DNA of 64,000 nt from Zizania palustris (GCA_019279435.1 JAAALK010000079.1:98419332-98483331), one strand, 5' to 3'; shown: positions 21,640 through 33,860, counted from the first letter of the stretch. Numbers and translations are program-made. The notes: generated by a model from the letters alone, not told the origin.

Positions 21640-23655
21640 TGTTGGACCGGAAACGGCGACCAGAGGGGGGGTGAATGGGAGCTTTTAAAATTTCGGGCTA
21701 AAAACTTAGCCTTCGGTTCTGTTCTGTCTTCTGCGGAACAGGCTTCGAACACAACCTTCGAAGGCCTGGTTTGGAGGTACTTCGACAGCTCCGAACACAG
21801 GCTTCGCAGGAGCAAAAGTTCGAAGACAAGAAGACTTCGCTCCACTAACAACCCTCGAAAATCTACTCTGCTAAGTCAGTGCAGGCTCCGCACACAAGGT
21901 GCTTCGAGCAGGCTTCGCACTTCACCCTTCGCACGAGTGGACAACCCTCTGAGGACTTCGACAAAGTACTTAGCGACAGCAACTGGTGCTGGGCTTCGTA
22001 CTCGAAGGTCTACACGCACACAAAATGGACAAAGCTAAGGGCTTCGACACAAGAAGCACTACGGGAAACGACCAGGGCTTCGCTAGTAAGCAGCGAGGTC
22101 TTGCCTCATGTTACACAGAGCGACAGCACACTGAAAAACACACTTCGCAAGAAAAACACCCTTCGCCAATACAGGCTACGGTGAACTAAAACTAGCGAGG
22201 TATGTAAAGCGAGCTCAAGCAAAAAGCACAAAGGAGCAGGGCTTCGCCGCTTGAACAAGGAACACAAAATAAATTGAACTCTGGATGAATACAGCGAGGT
22301 CTGTCTACAGGAGCTCAACAGTAAATGCTCAAAGTGTTAAATGTTATCTACCGAGCCCCCATATTTATAGCCCACGGCTTCATCCTAAGGAAGTGACTAC
22401 TTTACCCCTAGGGTTTACATTCATTTTGTCTCTTCAGAACTAAGGGGTACAAAAGGTAGTCCACCTTTATTTTGGAGGCTTCTCTGTCAGCTGCAGAGGG
22501 GACAGTGTCAGTCTTTTTCAGAACAGACAGTGTCAGCCTTTACAGTGTTGACTTCTGGAACCTCCCTTCGCACCGGAGGGTGCGGTAGCTTCGGCGAGAA
22601 GCCTGCAGCCCGTTGGCCTTCGCTCCGCCGAAGAATTCCTTCGATACAGTGACGGTTTTGAGCCGAAGCCGTCAAAGCCCTTGGGCCTTCGCACCACCAC
22701 CTCCGGAGTGGATCACCACGGCTTCGCAGCTACTCCCAGCTCGATCACCGTCCGTCCGTGTACCGAAGCCATGTATGGCCGAAGCACCACAAGACATCCT
22801 TACTCCGGAGCTAGCCTCGCTCCGAAGTCTTTCTCCCTCCGAAGCCCCACCTTCGGAGTTCCACCCTTCGAAGTCCCTCCTTCGTCCAAGGCCTCCGCAT
22901 GAAGCATTCCATGAGCACTCCGTCGCAGTGCCTCTCCCCGAGCACACTCCTCGACGAGCCTCACCCGGACCATGCCTTCGATGCGCCTCGACTTCTGAGA
23001 CCTTCGTCGGGCCACCTTCGAGTGTCTCCTTCCGGAGCACACTTCGAACCCTTGCCTCCGCAGAGGACTTGTTCCACCAACTCCGAAGTCACTCCGTTCG
23101 GAGTACCTTCGAAGTGCCTCACCTCCGAGGACTTTGTCTCGGAGTACCTTCAGCCGGAGCCACACTCCGCACTCTCTGCCTTCACCTGGCACGCCTCGAC
23201 CCGAGGACCGACCTGGACCACCTTCGCAGCCACCGTGACGGAGCTCCCCGCTCCCCTGGCATCAAGCCTCCCGCTTGACTCAAGTTCACCTGGCTCGAAC
23301 CCTGTCCGTCGCCTCCGAAGTCCCTGCGCACCACAGACAAGCAGACAAGTGTATCCAGTACTCCGGAGACCTCTCCGGGTTAGCAACCTCCGGCACACAC
23401 TCCGGTGTACCGCCCAAAGTACCGAAGCCATCGGTACGAACCCAGTCATCGTGTACTGCCGGACCCCTCCGACAAGCACACTCCACTGCAACAGCTGCAG
23501 CAAGCAAACACCGAACACCCTTCGGTGAAACCTCCTCCGAACACCCTTCGGAGGTACCACCTCCGAAGCCCTTTCGGAGGTATCCTTCGAACAGAGGGTA
23601 AAAAGCCTGTCAATCACTCATCACAAAACACCCGAAACCAACCTTTGGTTTCTCA
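21640..23655 (-). repeat. 3' LTR of element B (2016 bp)
   Basis: Minus strand TGAGAAACCAAAGG ... GGTCCAACA, adjoining the polypurine tract at 23656. TATA on the minus strand near 22358-22370. Equal in length to the other B LTR and about as close to it as two LTRs of a recent insertion would be. Confidence 0.92.
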
Positions 23656-24826
23656 ATCTCCCCCTTGATGAGTGCATTGACAACCAAATCGAAGTTCAAG
23701 AAAATGTAAAAATTTTCAGCACACAAGTGACCATAAAAACTCAGAAAAGAGCCAAAGCATGTCACTTGATAAAAGAAATGTTCTCCCCCTTTGTAAAAGA
23801 GTAAAAGCCCCTTTGGCAAATCTCCCCTTTGATAAAAACTCCCCCTGAGTTGAGCAAATTTTCTCCCCCTTTATGTCAAAAATCTCTCCCCCTTTTAGAA
23901 ATTATGCCTTCTTGCGGCAGAGAACATAGCAAACCTCTCCCCCTTTGGCAATGCAAGCATCAGGGAGCATTCAAAAGATGCAAAGCTTCGAAATGAATAG
24001 AATTGCAAAGACATATAATGCAAAAATATGCCAATATTAACACCAATGATCATGTGTTCAGCTCAATCTAATATATTAGGAAACAAGATGATGGCATGGG
24101 ATTTTGTCATTTGGAAGTAAAAGCATCACCACTTAATCATAGCAGCTAGACATATGAAGGCAAGGACTGCGCAAAGCTAACAATTTCTACCCTAGACAGA
24201 CAAGTCTTGTTCAAAAGGAGCTTTGAAAGCAAACTTGATGAGCAATTAATTTTGTTGTTCTTTTCTTAATGCCAGGGGTTATTTGTTTGTCCACCTTATA
24301 CTTTCCAATCAAGCCAAGCCTAGACATGAAAGCCATCTGAAGCTTAAGGCGGTGATTTTGGCATACACTACACTATCCCAGTTCAGACCAATGTGGAATG
24401 GTAAGCAGTCTAGAATAGAGTAGTGCGACAAACAAACCCTCCTGGATCTTTTCATTTAAACCAGGCAAATCATGGATTTTTGATTTTGATTCAGATGAAT
24501 GAAATATTTTGATGAATATCCATGAATAAAGAACACAATTTTTCAAGTTGCAAATTTTAGCATCCAAGGAACAGTGTCTTGCTGTCAAGTAGATAAAAGA
24601 TAGCTAAAAGCAGTCCTGCCTAAACAAGCTAGATACAAGATTGTGCAGTGAGCAATTTTTGATTTTAGAAAATAAAATATCATGCACAACCAATGTTCCA
24701 GACATATTTCATAGAGCTGAGCTGACATGATTTCTTTGAATTAAAAGTAGGCATATAATAGCAAGAGATGTAAGTGCAATTCCACACATAATGAGCATAT
24801 GCAAGACAATTAAAATCAGCTCCCCC
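23656..24826 (-). other. Non-coding 3' region and polypurine tracts of element B
   Basis: Polypurine tract at 23656-23669 and several more GGGGGAG motifs (about 23783, 23840, 23868, 23888, 23938, 24822; minus strand). The conserved block is at 24269-24455. No ORF of note. Confidence 0.75.
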
Positions 24827-27800
24827 TCACAAAATGCCGTAGGGATGACAAATACCAAGTTCCCCACGCAAGTAAGCAAATCGAGAAGCATCGAGGGGTT
24901 TTGTAAAAATGTCGGCAAGCTGGTGTTGGGTATCAACATATTGAAGTTCAATATCACCCTTCACATTGTGATCTCTGAGAAAATGATACCGTACATCAAT
25001 GTGTTTGGTTCTGGAGTGCTGAACCGGGTTGTTTGCAATACAAATAGCACTAGTGTTATCACAGAAAAGTGGAACACTCTTATAATCTAACCCAAAATCC
25101 CGCAAAGTGGAAACCATCCACAAAATCTGAGAGCAACAGCTAGCTGCAGCAACATATTCGGCCTCAGCCGTTGATTGTGCAACACTAGACTGTTTGCGGG
25201 AAGACCAGCAAACCAGAGAAGTACCCAGAAAATGACAAGTACCAGAGGTACTTTTCCTATCAATTCTACACCCAGCAAAGTCCGCATTGGAATAACCTCG
25301 AAGACATAAAGATGAAGATGCTGAATACCATATGCCAAATTCAAGGGTGTGTTTGAGATACCTTAGAATGCGCTTAACCGCTTGGCGGTGCGAAGCTCGT
25401 GGTGAAGCCTGAAAACGAGCGCACAGACACACAGCGAAGTGTATGTCCGGCCTCGTGGCAGTCAAGTAGAGGAGGGAGCCGATCATGCTCCGGAACTCCT
25501 TCTGATCTACGGCTTCTCCATCTTTGTCAGGGTCCAAAGCTACAGATGTAGCCATTGGAGTGGCGAGGGGCTTCGCATCGGACATGTCGAATTTCTTGAG
25601 CAGGTCCTTGGTGTACTTTGTCTGGTGGACAAAAGTACCTTGTTTGCTTTGCTTGATTTGCAAACCAAGGAAGAACGTGAGTTCACCCATCATTGACATT
25701 TCAAACTCCCTGCTCATGGTATCTGCAAACTCGGCAACCAAAGCATGAGAAGAGCCACCAAAGATGATATCATCCACATAAATCTGCACTAGAAGGAAAT
25801 CTTTGCCATGCTTGAGAGTAAACAAAGTTTTATCAACAGAGCCCATCAAATACCCTCGCTCAAGCAGAAAAGACTTAAGTCTATCATACCACGCCCGAGG
25901 GGCCTGCTTGAGTCCATAAAGAGCCTTATGAAGTTTAAGGACTTTATGTGGGTACTTGGGGTTTTCAAAACCAGGGGGTTGTTTTACATAAACATCTTCA
26001 CCTATGAAGCCATTAAGAAAAGCACTTTTGACATCCATTTGATAGAGTTTGAATCCCCGGGATGTCGCAAAGGCAAGCAAAATCCTAATGGCCTCAAGGC
26101 GAGCAACAGGTGCAAAAGTTTCAGTAAAATCAATCCCTTCTAGTTGAGAAAAACCTTGAGCTACAAGTCTAGCCTTGTTTCTAACAATTGTCCCATCCTC
26201 CCCTTGTTTATTTTTGAAAATCCATTTTGTTCCAATGAAATGAACATTTGGTGGAGGATCAACTAAAGTCCAGACTTGGTTTCTTTCAAAATTCTCAAGC
26301 TCTTCATGCATGGCATTGATCCAACTAGAATCAGAAAGTGCATGACTAACATCTAAGGGCTCGAAAGAAGCAAAAAAAGCAGCATTAGTGAAATGGGCAT
26401 GAGAACGTGTTACCCTTTGATCAAGCTCACCAATGATATGTTCGGGAGGGTGCATCCTTTGGACATGATGAGGAGCCTCGCGGCGGGATGCAGTCTCCCC
26501 CTCAACTTGTGCGTTGGAGTGGTCCAAGATGACCGATGTTGAGGTAGTTGCTTCGGGACCTCGTGCCGAAGTAGTTGAAGCGGGGTCAGCTTCGGGGGTC
26601 GATGTCGAGGGTAGTAGGGGTACATCCTCGAATTCTCCGGGATCTTCGTCTTCGAATAAGGTCTGTTCCATGTCGTGTTCATTTGTCTGTTCAAAAGCAG
26701 AACTAACAGAGGGGGTTGATTCATCAAAAGTCACATCACATGACTCGATGACAGTGTTAGTTTCCAAGTTAAAAACACGATAAGAATGACCATGAGTAGT
26801 ATAACCCAAAAAGATCCCGTCAGAAGATCGCGACTCAAATTTATCCAAATTTCCACGTTTTAGGATAAAGCAGCGACAGCCAAAAACTCGAAGATGAGTA
26901 ACCTTGGGCTGTCTCCCAAAACGTAGCTCATACGATGTCAAATTTAAAATTGAGCGCAAGAAGATTCGGTTTGAGATGTAACACGCAGTGTTCATGGCCT
27001 CAGCCCAGAATTTTCTAGGAGTCCTATGCTCATCAAGCATCGTCCTAGCCATCTCAACCAAAGTGCGGTTTTTCCTCTCAACAACACCGTTCTGTTGAGG
27101 AACCCGCGGAGCAGAGAATTGATGTTCTATGCCATGCTCCATGCAAAAGTCAACAAAGAGACTATTCTTGAACTCAGTGCCATTGTCGCTTCGAATGAAT
27201 TTTAATGCACCGGGGAGTTCAGTGAAAAGTCTCAAAGCCAAGCTCCGAAAGTGTGAAAACACTTCATCCTTGCTGGCAAGAAAGAAGACCCAAGAATAGC
27301 GAGAGAAATCGTCGACAATAACAAGTACATACCACTTGCCGCCTAAAGAACTAACCCGAGAAGGACCTACAGTGTCCATATGGAGAAGTTCTCCGGGCTG
27401 TTCAGTCATCACTGTGGTGACTGGCGAATGCGAAGCGGCAATCATTTTTCCATGTCGACAAGGAGCGCAAACTAAATTCTTCTCAAACTTGAGCTTGGGC
27501 AATCCTCGGATCAGACCTAGGGCGCTCAGACGAGCGAGCAACTCAAAGCTCATATGCCCTAGTCTCCTATGCCACTTCCAAAGCTCAGAAGTCGAATGTG
27601 CAACAAGACAATGAGAAGAACCAGACGACTCTGAAAAATCAGCTCCAAAAACTCTCCCAACCCTGAAGATCTTACACACCACAACGCCATCAGAATTGAG
27701 CACTTGCGAAGTATCGCGATGAAATCGCACTTCGAAGCCCTCATCAAGCAACTGAGATACAGACAACAAATTGTATCCCAGGTTCTCAACCAAAGCAACA

Positions 27801-27979
27801 TCTTTGAGAGTGAAGTTCGAATTAGTTCTTACCACACCTTTACCTTTCACTCTACTCCTTCGATTTTTTCCGAAGGTGATATGTTCCCTTTGCTTGGTTG
27901 TGGTGAGGCTGGAGAACCAAGCTGCATCTCCGGTCATGTGGCGCGAACAACCGGAGTCCATGATCCATGTGCCCTCCAA
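24827..27979 (-). CDS. pol: Pol polyprotein of copia element B, intact
   Basis: Open frame of 1050 codons. Protease [10 protein letters not shown] (Asp at residue 8), integrase zinc region (WHRRLGHMSF, CAPCRHGKM), integrase core with HMDTVGP, RSDNGTEF and [14 protein letters not shown] in D-D35-E spacing, RT with [21 protein letters not shown] and YVDDIIFGG, and RNase H with [14 protein letters not shown] and NTSAICIANNP. No stop or frameshift. Upstream is a UAG (27995-27997) in the same frame after the end of gag, implying readthrough as the expression route. The enzyme set could act in trans, since B itself has lost most of gag. Confidence 0.93.
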   Translation of the reverse strand: MEGTWIMDSGCSRHMTGDAAWFSSLTTTKQREHITFGKNRRSRVKGKGVVRTNSNFTLKDVALVENLGYNLLSVSQLLDEGFEVRFHRDTSQVLNSDGVVVCKIFRVGRVFGADFSESSGSSHCLVAHSTSELWKWHRRLGHMSFELLARLSALGLIRGLPKLKFEKNLVCAPCRHGKMIAASHSPVTTVMTEQPGELLHMDTVGPSRVSSLGGKWYVLVIVDDFSRYSWVFFLASKDEVFSHFRSLALRLFTELPGALKFIRSDNGTEFKNSLFVDFCMEHGIEHQFSAPRVPQQNGVVERKNRTLVEMARTMLDEHRTPRKFWAEAMNTACYISNRIFLRSILNLTSYELRFGRQPKVTHLRVFGCRCFILKRGNLDKFESRSSDGIFLGYTTHGHSYRVFNLETNTVIESCDVTFDESTPSVSSAFEQTNEHDMEQTLFEDEDPGEFEDVPLLPSTSTPEADPASTTSARGPEATTSTSVILDHSNAQVEGETASRREAPHHVQRMHPPEHIIGELDQRVTRSHAHFTNAAFFASFEPLDVSHALSDSSWINAMHEELENFERNQVWTLVDPPPNVHFIGTKWIFKNKQGEDGTIVRNKARLVAQGFSQLEGIDFTETFAPVARLEAIRILLAFATSRGFKLYQMDVKSAFLNGFIGEDVYVKQPPGFENPKYPHKVLKLHKALYGLKQAPRAWYDRLKSFLLERGYLMGSVDKTLFTLKHGKDFLLVQIYVDDIIFGGSSHALVAEFADTMSREFEMSMMGELTFFLGLQIKQSKQGTFVHQTKYTKDLLKKFDMSDAKPLATPMATSVALDPDKDGEAVDQKEFRSMIGSLLYLTATRPDIHFAVCLCARFQASPRASHRQAVKRILRYLKHTLEFGIWYSASSSLCLRGYSNADFAGCRIDRKSTSGTCHFLGTSLVCWSSRKQSSVAQSTAEAEYVAAASCCSQILWMVSTLRDFGLDYKSVPLFCDNTSAICIANNPVQHSRTKHIDVRYHFLRDHNVKGDIELQYVDTQHQLADIFTKPLDASRFAYLRGELGICHPYGIL

Positions 27980-27997
27980 GCCTCGACCTGTCGCCTA

Positions 27998-28297
27998 CAC
28001 ATGAAAAGAACGCCTCGATCGCTCAGTGCTGGGGTGAGTAAAATAATGACGAGGCATCAAGCACTGAGTGACACGAGTAGTAGGCACAGTAAAAGCAGAC
28101 GGTCTACGCACATAAAAATCAGAATGATGCGAAGTGCGAGGTCTACCTATATGCAAAGAACGCAAAGCATGACGAGGTCTCCTACTCTGACGAGGTACAA
28201 AGCTACTCGCCCGAGGTCTACCACCATATGGAACATGGTGAACACCTCGAGGAGCAAAACCTCTCCGAGAAGCACGAGGAGCCTCAAAAACAGGACG
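27998..28297 (-). pseudogene. Gag C-terminal remnant of element B
   Basis: Only about the last 100 codons of gag (Arg/Gly/Tyr-rich tail) remain, aligning with A's gag to GGACGA near 28297. From there the sequence switches to A-LTR sequence. The UBN2 domain, both zinc knuckles and the start are gone. Confidence 0.85.
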
Positions 28298-28434
28298 AGA
28301 AGCCTTGAGCCTGGTGGCCTTCGCTTCGCCGAAGATGGCCTTCGATACAGTGACGGTTTTGAGCCGAAGCCGTCAAAGCCCTTGGGCCTTCGCACCAACA
28401 CCTCCGGAGTGGACCACCACGGCTTTGCAGCTTC
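28298..28434 (-). repeat. Duplicated fragment of A's 5' LTR between B's gag remnant and its right LTR
   Basis: GAGAAGCCTTGAGCCTGGTG through GCAGCTTC, the same sequence as 21502-21639 immediately left of B, including the GCTTC target duplication. The switch point shares CGA between gag (GGACGA) and LTR (CGGCGA), a short-microhomology junction. Confidence 0.9.
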
Positions 28435-30450
28435 TGTTGGACCGGAAACGGCGACCAGAGGGGGGGTGAATGGGAGCTTTTAAAATTTCGGGCTAAAAAC
28501 TTAGCCTTCGGTTCTGTTCTGTCTTCTGCGGAACAGGCTTCGAACACAACCTTCGAAGGCCTGGTTCGGAGGTACTTCGACAGCTCCGAACACAGGCTTC
28601 GCAGGAGCAAAAGTTCGAAGACAAGAAGACTTCGCTCCACTAACAACCCTCGAAAATCTACTCTGCTAAGTCAGTGCAGGCTCCGCACACAAGGTGCTTC
28701 GAGCAGGCTTCGCACTTCACCCTTCGCACGAGTGGACAGCCCTCTGAGGACTTCGACAAAGTACTTAGCGACAGCAACTGGTGCTGGGCTTCGTACTCGA
28801 AGGTCTACACGCACACAAAATGGACAAAGCTAAGGGCTTCGACACAAGAAGCACTACGGGAAACGACCAGGGCTTCGCTAGTAAGCAGCGAGGTCTTGCC
28901 TCATGTTACACAGAGCGACAGCACACTGAAAAACACACTTCGCAAGAAAAACACCCTTCGCCAATACAGGCTACGGTGAACTAAAACTAGCGAGGTATGT
29001 AAAGCGAGCTCAAGCAAAAAGCACAAAGGAGCAGGGCTTCGCCGCTTGAACAAGGAACACAAAATAAATTGAACTCTGGATGAATACAGCGAGGTCTGTC
29101 TACAGGAGCTCAACAGTAAATGCTCAAAGTGTTAAATGTTATCTACCGAGCCCCCATATTTATAGCCCACGGCTTCATCCTAAGGAAGTGACTACTTTAC
29201 CCCTAGGGTTTACATTCATTTTGTCTCTTCAGAACTAAGGGGTACAAAAGGTAGTCCACCTTTATTTTGGAGGCTTCTCTGTCAGCTGCAGAGGGGACAG
29301 TGTCAGTCTTTTTCAGAACAGACAGTGTCAGCCTTTACAGTGTTGACTTCTGGAACCTCCCTTCGCACCGGAGGGTGCGGTAGCTTCGGCGAGAAGCCTG
29401 CAGCCCGTTGGCCTTCGCTCCGCCGAAGAATTCCTTCGATACAGTGACGGTTTTGAGCCGAAGCCGTCAAAGCCCTTGGGCCTTCGCACCACCACCTCCG
29501 GAGTGGATCACCACGGCTTCGCAGCTACTCCCAGCTCGATCACCGTCCGTCCGTGTACCGAAGCCATGTATGGCCGAAGCACCACAAGACATCCTTACTC
29601 CGGAGCTAGCCTCGCTCCGAAGTCTTTCTCCCTCCGAAGCCCCACCTTCGGAGTTCCACCCTTCGAAGTCCCTCCTTCGTCCAAGGCCTCCGCATGAAGC
29701 ATTCCATGAGCACTCCGTCGCAGTGCCTCTCCCCGAGCACACTCCTCGACGAGCCTCACCCGGACCATGCCTTCGATGCGCCTTGACTTCTGAGACCTTC
29801 GTCGGGCCACCTTCGAGTGTCTCCTTCCGGAGCACACTTCGAACCCTTGCCTCCGCAGAGGACTTGTTCCACCAACTCCGAAGTCACTCCGTTCGGAGTA
29901 CCTTCGAAGTGCCTCACCTCCGAGGACTTTGTCTCGGAGTACCTTCAGCCGGAGCCACACTCCGCACTCTCTGCCTTCACCTGGCACGCCTCGACCCGAG
30001 GACCGACCCGGACCACCTTCGCAGCCACCGTGACGGAGCTCCCCGCTCCCCTGGCATCAAGCCTCCCGCTTGACCCAAGTTCACCTGGCTCGAACCCTGT
30101 CTGTCGCCTCCGAAGTCCCTGCGCACCACAGACAAGCAGACAAGTGTATCCAGTACTCCGGAGACCTCTCCGGGTTAGCAACCTCCGGCACACACTCCGG
30201 TGTACCACCTAAAGTACCGAAGCCATCGGTACGAACCCAGTCATCGTGTACTGCCGGACCCCTCCGACAAGCACACTCCGCTGCAACAGCTGCAGCAAGC
30301 AAACACCGAACACCCTTCGGTGAAACCTCCTCCGAACACCCTTCGGAGGTACCACCTCCGAAGCCCTTTCGGAGGTACCCTTCGAACAGAGGGTAAAAAG
30401 CATGTCAATCACTCATCACAAAACACCCGAAACCAACCTTTGGTTTCTCA
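28435..30450 (-). repeat. Second LTR of element B (2016 bp), probably a solo-LTR-derived copy
   Basis: Complete LTR, TATA on the minus strand near 29153-29165, followed on the right by GCTTC and the remainder of A's LTR. On its left it is bordered by A-LTR sequence plus GCTTC rather than by a primer site, as expected of a solo LTR. Confidence 0.9.
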
Positions 30451-30455
30451 GCTTC

Positions 30456-31348
30456 ACTCAGCTCGAACTCCGTCAGTCCGTGTACCAAAGCCATGCAGGC
30501 CGAAGCACCTCAAGTCAACCTTGCTCTGGAGCTAGCCTCGCTCCAAAGCATTCCTCACTCCGAAGCCCCACCTTCGGAGTACCACCCTTCGAAGTCCCTC
30601 CTTCGTCCAAGGCCTCCGCATGAGGCATTCCATGAGCCCTTCATCGCAGTGCCTCTCCCCGAGCACACCCCTCGACGAGCCTCACCCGGACCATGCCTTC
30701 GATGCGCCTCGACTTCTGAGACCTTCGTCGGGTACCTTCGAATGTCTCCCTTCGGAGCACACTTAGAATTCCTTGCCTCCGCAGAGGACTTGAACCACCA
30801 ACTCTGAAGTCACTCCATTCGGAGTACCTTCGAAGTGCCTCACCTCCGAGGACTTTGTCTCGGAGTACCTTCAGCCGGAGCCACGCTCCACACTCTCTGC
30901 CTTCACCTGGCGCGCCTCGACCCGAGGACCGACCCGGACCACCTTCGTAGCCACCGTGACGGAGCTCCCCGCTCCCCTGGCATCAGGCCTCCCGCTTGAC
31001 CCAGGTTCACCTGCTGCGAACCTTGTCCGTCTCCTCCGAAGTCCCTGCGTACCACCGACAAGCAGACAAGTGTATCCAGTACTCCGGAGACCTCTCCGGG
31101 TTAGCAACCTTCGGCACACACTCCGGTGTACCGCCCAAAGTACCGAAGCCTTCGGTACGAACCCAGTCATCGTGTACTGTTGGACCCCTCCGACGAGCAC
31201 ACTCCGCTGCACAGCTGCAGCAAGCAAACACCGAACACCCTTCGGTAAAAACCACCTCCGAACACCTTCGGAGGTACCCTTCGAACAGAGGGTAAAAAGC
31301 CTGTCAATCACTCATCACAAAACACCGAAACCAACCCTTGGTTTCTCA
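30456..31348 (-). repeat. 5' LTR of element A, distal part
   Basis: Continues A's LTR after B and its duplication (ACTCAGCTCG..) to TTTGGTTTCTCA at 31348. The right flank CCTTC matches A's left flank. Confidence 0.92.
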
Positions 31349-33758
31349 CCTTCCGTTTAAGTCGATTAACCTCGACCTCGTTGGAAGTCGCTGCCGCTCT
31401 AGCAAGGACAAATTGCTGCAAAAAGAACAAAGTAATTACTGAGGTATTTATGGTCACTAATGCAAAGTAGCTATGATGTTTTTTCATACCTGAAGGGCAG
31501 CCCTTTCGAGGGCTGTGTTGAGTGACCAAGCCCTGGCCTCGCTCAAGACGGAGACCAAGTCTGAATTGGTGATATCCTGGCTTCTCTCAGCCAGGGGCTC
31601 CATGAGTTTCCGGAGGCCACTCCGGTGCTCCAAAAATGGAGCCAGCAGAGGAAGCCAAGACAGAGCTTGAACATCATCCGCTGCGGCCTCGTCCTCCGAG
31701 TTGCCGACGGAGGTCACGGCCTGGCCAGGAAGGAGGCTGAGGCTAGAAATACTCTTGCCCCTCCCCGGTATGAAAGAGGGTGAAGCAGGAGTACTCCGAC
31801 CGTCGGCAGCTACCCCTTCGACCAGAACCGCAGAGGCGGAGGCAACCTCGGTGGTCGAGGCTGCCACTGCAGGGGAGACCTCCGTCGCCAACTCCATCCC
31901 AGCAAGCGCATCTTCCGCTCCGGCGGACGCGTCCTCCACCATCAAGCTCGGAGCATCCAAAGGCACGGGAGGGTCCGCTTGAGCAGCAGCCTCCGAAGGT
32001 GCAGGAGCGTCGGACGCCACCGAGGCATTGACACCCGTAGAGGTACCTACTTCGATAACAAAATTAATAAGCATGCTTTCAGAAATAGTGTGCAGGCATT
32101 GATCAAAAAAGGGGGAGCTTCGGAAAGTACCTCCGGGAGCCTCGTGGGGTAGGATCGCCGGATCCTCCAGGACCTCATACATCTGAAGGATGTCGGCGAA
32201 GTCATCTCCTAAGGTCCTGCCCCCAACATTTTCTACCAGAGTCGCGATCTCCACCGTAACCACCTCTGGTGCAGGCAAGTTGGGAGTAGCGGAGTCTGAC
32301 TCCACTTGCACGATGACGGGCACAGGAGGAAGCGTCGGAGTTACGCTTACTACCTCCCTAACGGAGGTGCTAGGGGGGACCTCCCCTATGTCTTCATCGT
32401 CCAGGAGGTAGGCTTCGAAGGCCGCCGCTGTCTGACCGTTGGAGTCCTCTGCCTCTTCGGAGGCTGAGCTTTGAGCGAATGGCGATGAAGCAGATGAAGC
32501 AAGCGCCAACTGCGAAGGGGGCTTCGCTACCTTCTTCTTCCTGGGTGGCTGCTTGTCGGTTTTCTTGGATGGCTCGGCAGCGACTTTCCTTTTGCGAGCA
32601 GCTGCTCCGGTCGGGGCAAAGTCCGGAAGAAGGGGGGCTCCATCCCGAGAGCTCTCCACACTCTGTTGGATCGCTCCCAGCATCCCACCAGCTCCAGCCT
32701 TTTTTGCCTCTCGGCCACCGACGGGGCTCCGAGAACTCGTTCGGTGGCCCGAACAATGTCCTCCGGAGCCAATGCTAGAGGCGCCGCTGAAAGAAAAAGG
32801 TATGAAATTATGAATATAATTGGTTCCTTCATCTAATATGATGCTGCAGGGAATAAGTCTTACCTAAGTTTCGGAGGTCCCCCTCCGAGGCCTGTGGAAA
32901 CATGATCGGCCAGTTGGCTCCGAGGGGAGGGATCCGAAGGGCGATGAATTCCTCGGCCAGATCGCGCATGCTCATGCGACGAGCCACCGAAGTGAGCAAC
33001 CCTAGCCTCGTCGAGAGCAGGCTAGGATTTAGAGAGATGTCCGCCTCCTTCCGGAACCAGATATCTTGGAGAGGACCAGCGAGGGGGGAGTCCTCTCCGA
33101 CTTCGGCGTAAAACCACCGAAGTATCCAATTTGTATACCACCTGTCGTTTATGGCTTTTGCAGGGAAATGAAGGGCATGCTCCCTCCGTAGCTGGAAGTT
33201 GACGCTGCCGAAGGCTATAGTCACTTTGGAGTCCCCAGGTCCGTCTTGGGGCTTCGGCTGGCATATAGCCTCGTGGGTCGCGGCGAAGATCTCGGAGCGT
33301 CCTTCGCATCCCTCTGCCCGGAGCGCCCATTCAAAGATGGCTAAATGCGCGATGGCGTTGGGGGATAGCTGAGGTAGAGTTATGTGGAACAAGTCCAAAA
33401 CCTCTGCCAAGAAGTCCACGGTTGGCAGCCCCAAGCCTGCTTCGAAGAACGCTTCGAAGACCACCACCTCTCCGCTTCGTGGCCTCGGAGTTGATTCTGT
33501 CCCGGGGACTCGAGTCCTCAGTCCAGCGCCCAACTTTCCGTCCACTGCTTCTTTAATAGATTCGGCGGTGCTCACGGATTGGCCGATGATGAAGCTCTAG
33601 GCAATCTTCTTCTTGGAGGGCGGACGGAGCGCCCGAGGTTTCTTGGGCCAAGCTCCGCTCGAGGTCCCCGCCATTGCCGCTGCTGCCGGGGCAGCCCACG
33701 CCTGCCTCTGCGCTAGGGTGTTGGCTGCTGCCGGAGTGGTGTGGCTAGTTCTCGCCAT
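31349..33758 (-). pseudogene. Antisense extra ORF of gypsy G, 5' part (putative gypsy type transposon domain), spliced
   Basis: First ATG at 33758 (MARTSHTTPAAANTLAQ). The frame continues through an in-frame TAG at 33597-33599, then a conserved domain (EAFFEAGLGLP, QLSPNAIAHLAIFEWALRAEG) that I recognise as the plant 'putative gypsy type transposon' family. Two convincing introns: 32787-32863 (donor TTAG|GTAAGAC, acceptor TTTCTTTCAG) and 31416-31489 (TTCAG|GTATG, acceptor TTTTTGCAG). A third candidate, 32047-32130, is 84 bp and stop-free. The Lys-rich middle (RKRKVAAEPSKK) and acidic Ser-rich linkers precede the coiled coil cut by element A. The whole runs opposite to G's own pol. Molecular role unknown. 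Confidence 0.75.
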
Positions 33759-33850
33759 TGCGCTTGAGTGCTCAAGAGATTGGAAGATTGGGGGAAAGTG
33801 AATCGTCAATAATGGATGCGGTAAAAAATCCTGGTTAATCCCTGTCTTTC

Positions 33851-33860
33851 CCTTTTATAA
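33851..33860 (-). promoter_or_regulatory. TATA box of the antisense gene in gypsy G
   Basis: Minus strand TTATAAAAGG about 95 bp upstream of the ATG at 33758, followed by a purine/pyrimidine-rich leader without another ATG. The placement fits a core promoter independent of the LTRs. Confidence 0.6.

Larger units (their letters stand above)
21640..30450 (-). mobile_element. Element B: young SIRE/Maximus copia nested in A's 5' LTR, gag mostly deleted
   Basis: Two LTRs of 2016 bp each (21640-23655 and 28435-30450) differing at only a few sites, an intact pol, and flanking GCTTC duplications (21635-21639, 30451-30455) inside A's 5' LTR. Almost all of gag, the primer site and the leader are missing. 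In their place is a copy of A-LTR sequence (28298-28434) followed by the second LTR. This is not a simple insertion and points to recombination between alleles or sisters with different forms of B. Confidence 0.92.
11676..31348 (-). mobile_element. Element A: SIRE/Maximus Ty1-copia, complete but interrupted by element B
   Basis: Minus-strand element flanked by a perfect 5-bp target duplication, CCTTC (11671-11675 and 31349-31353), inside the coiled-coil exon of gypsy G's antisense gene. Order on the minus strand: 5' LTR (31348-30456 plus 21639-20546, split by B), iMet primer site, gag, pol, 3' region, polypurine tract, 3' LTR (13663-11676). LTR lengths without B are 1987 and 1988 bp and the two differ by only a few bases, so the insertion is fairly young. 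Pol carries three C-to-T nonsense changes. Confidence 0.93.
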
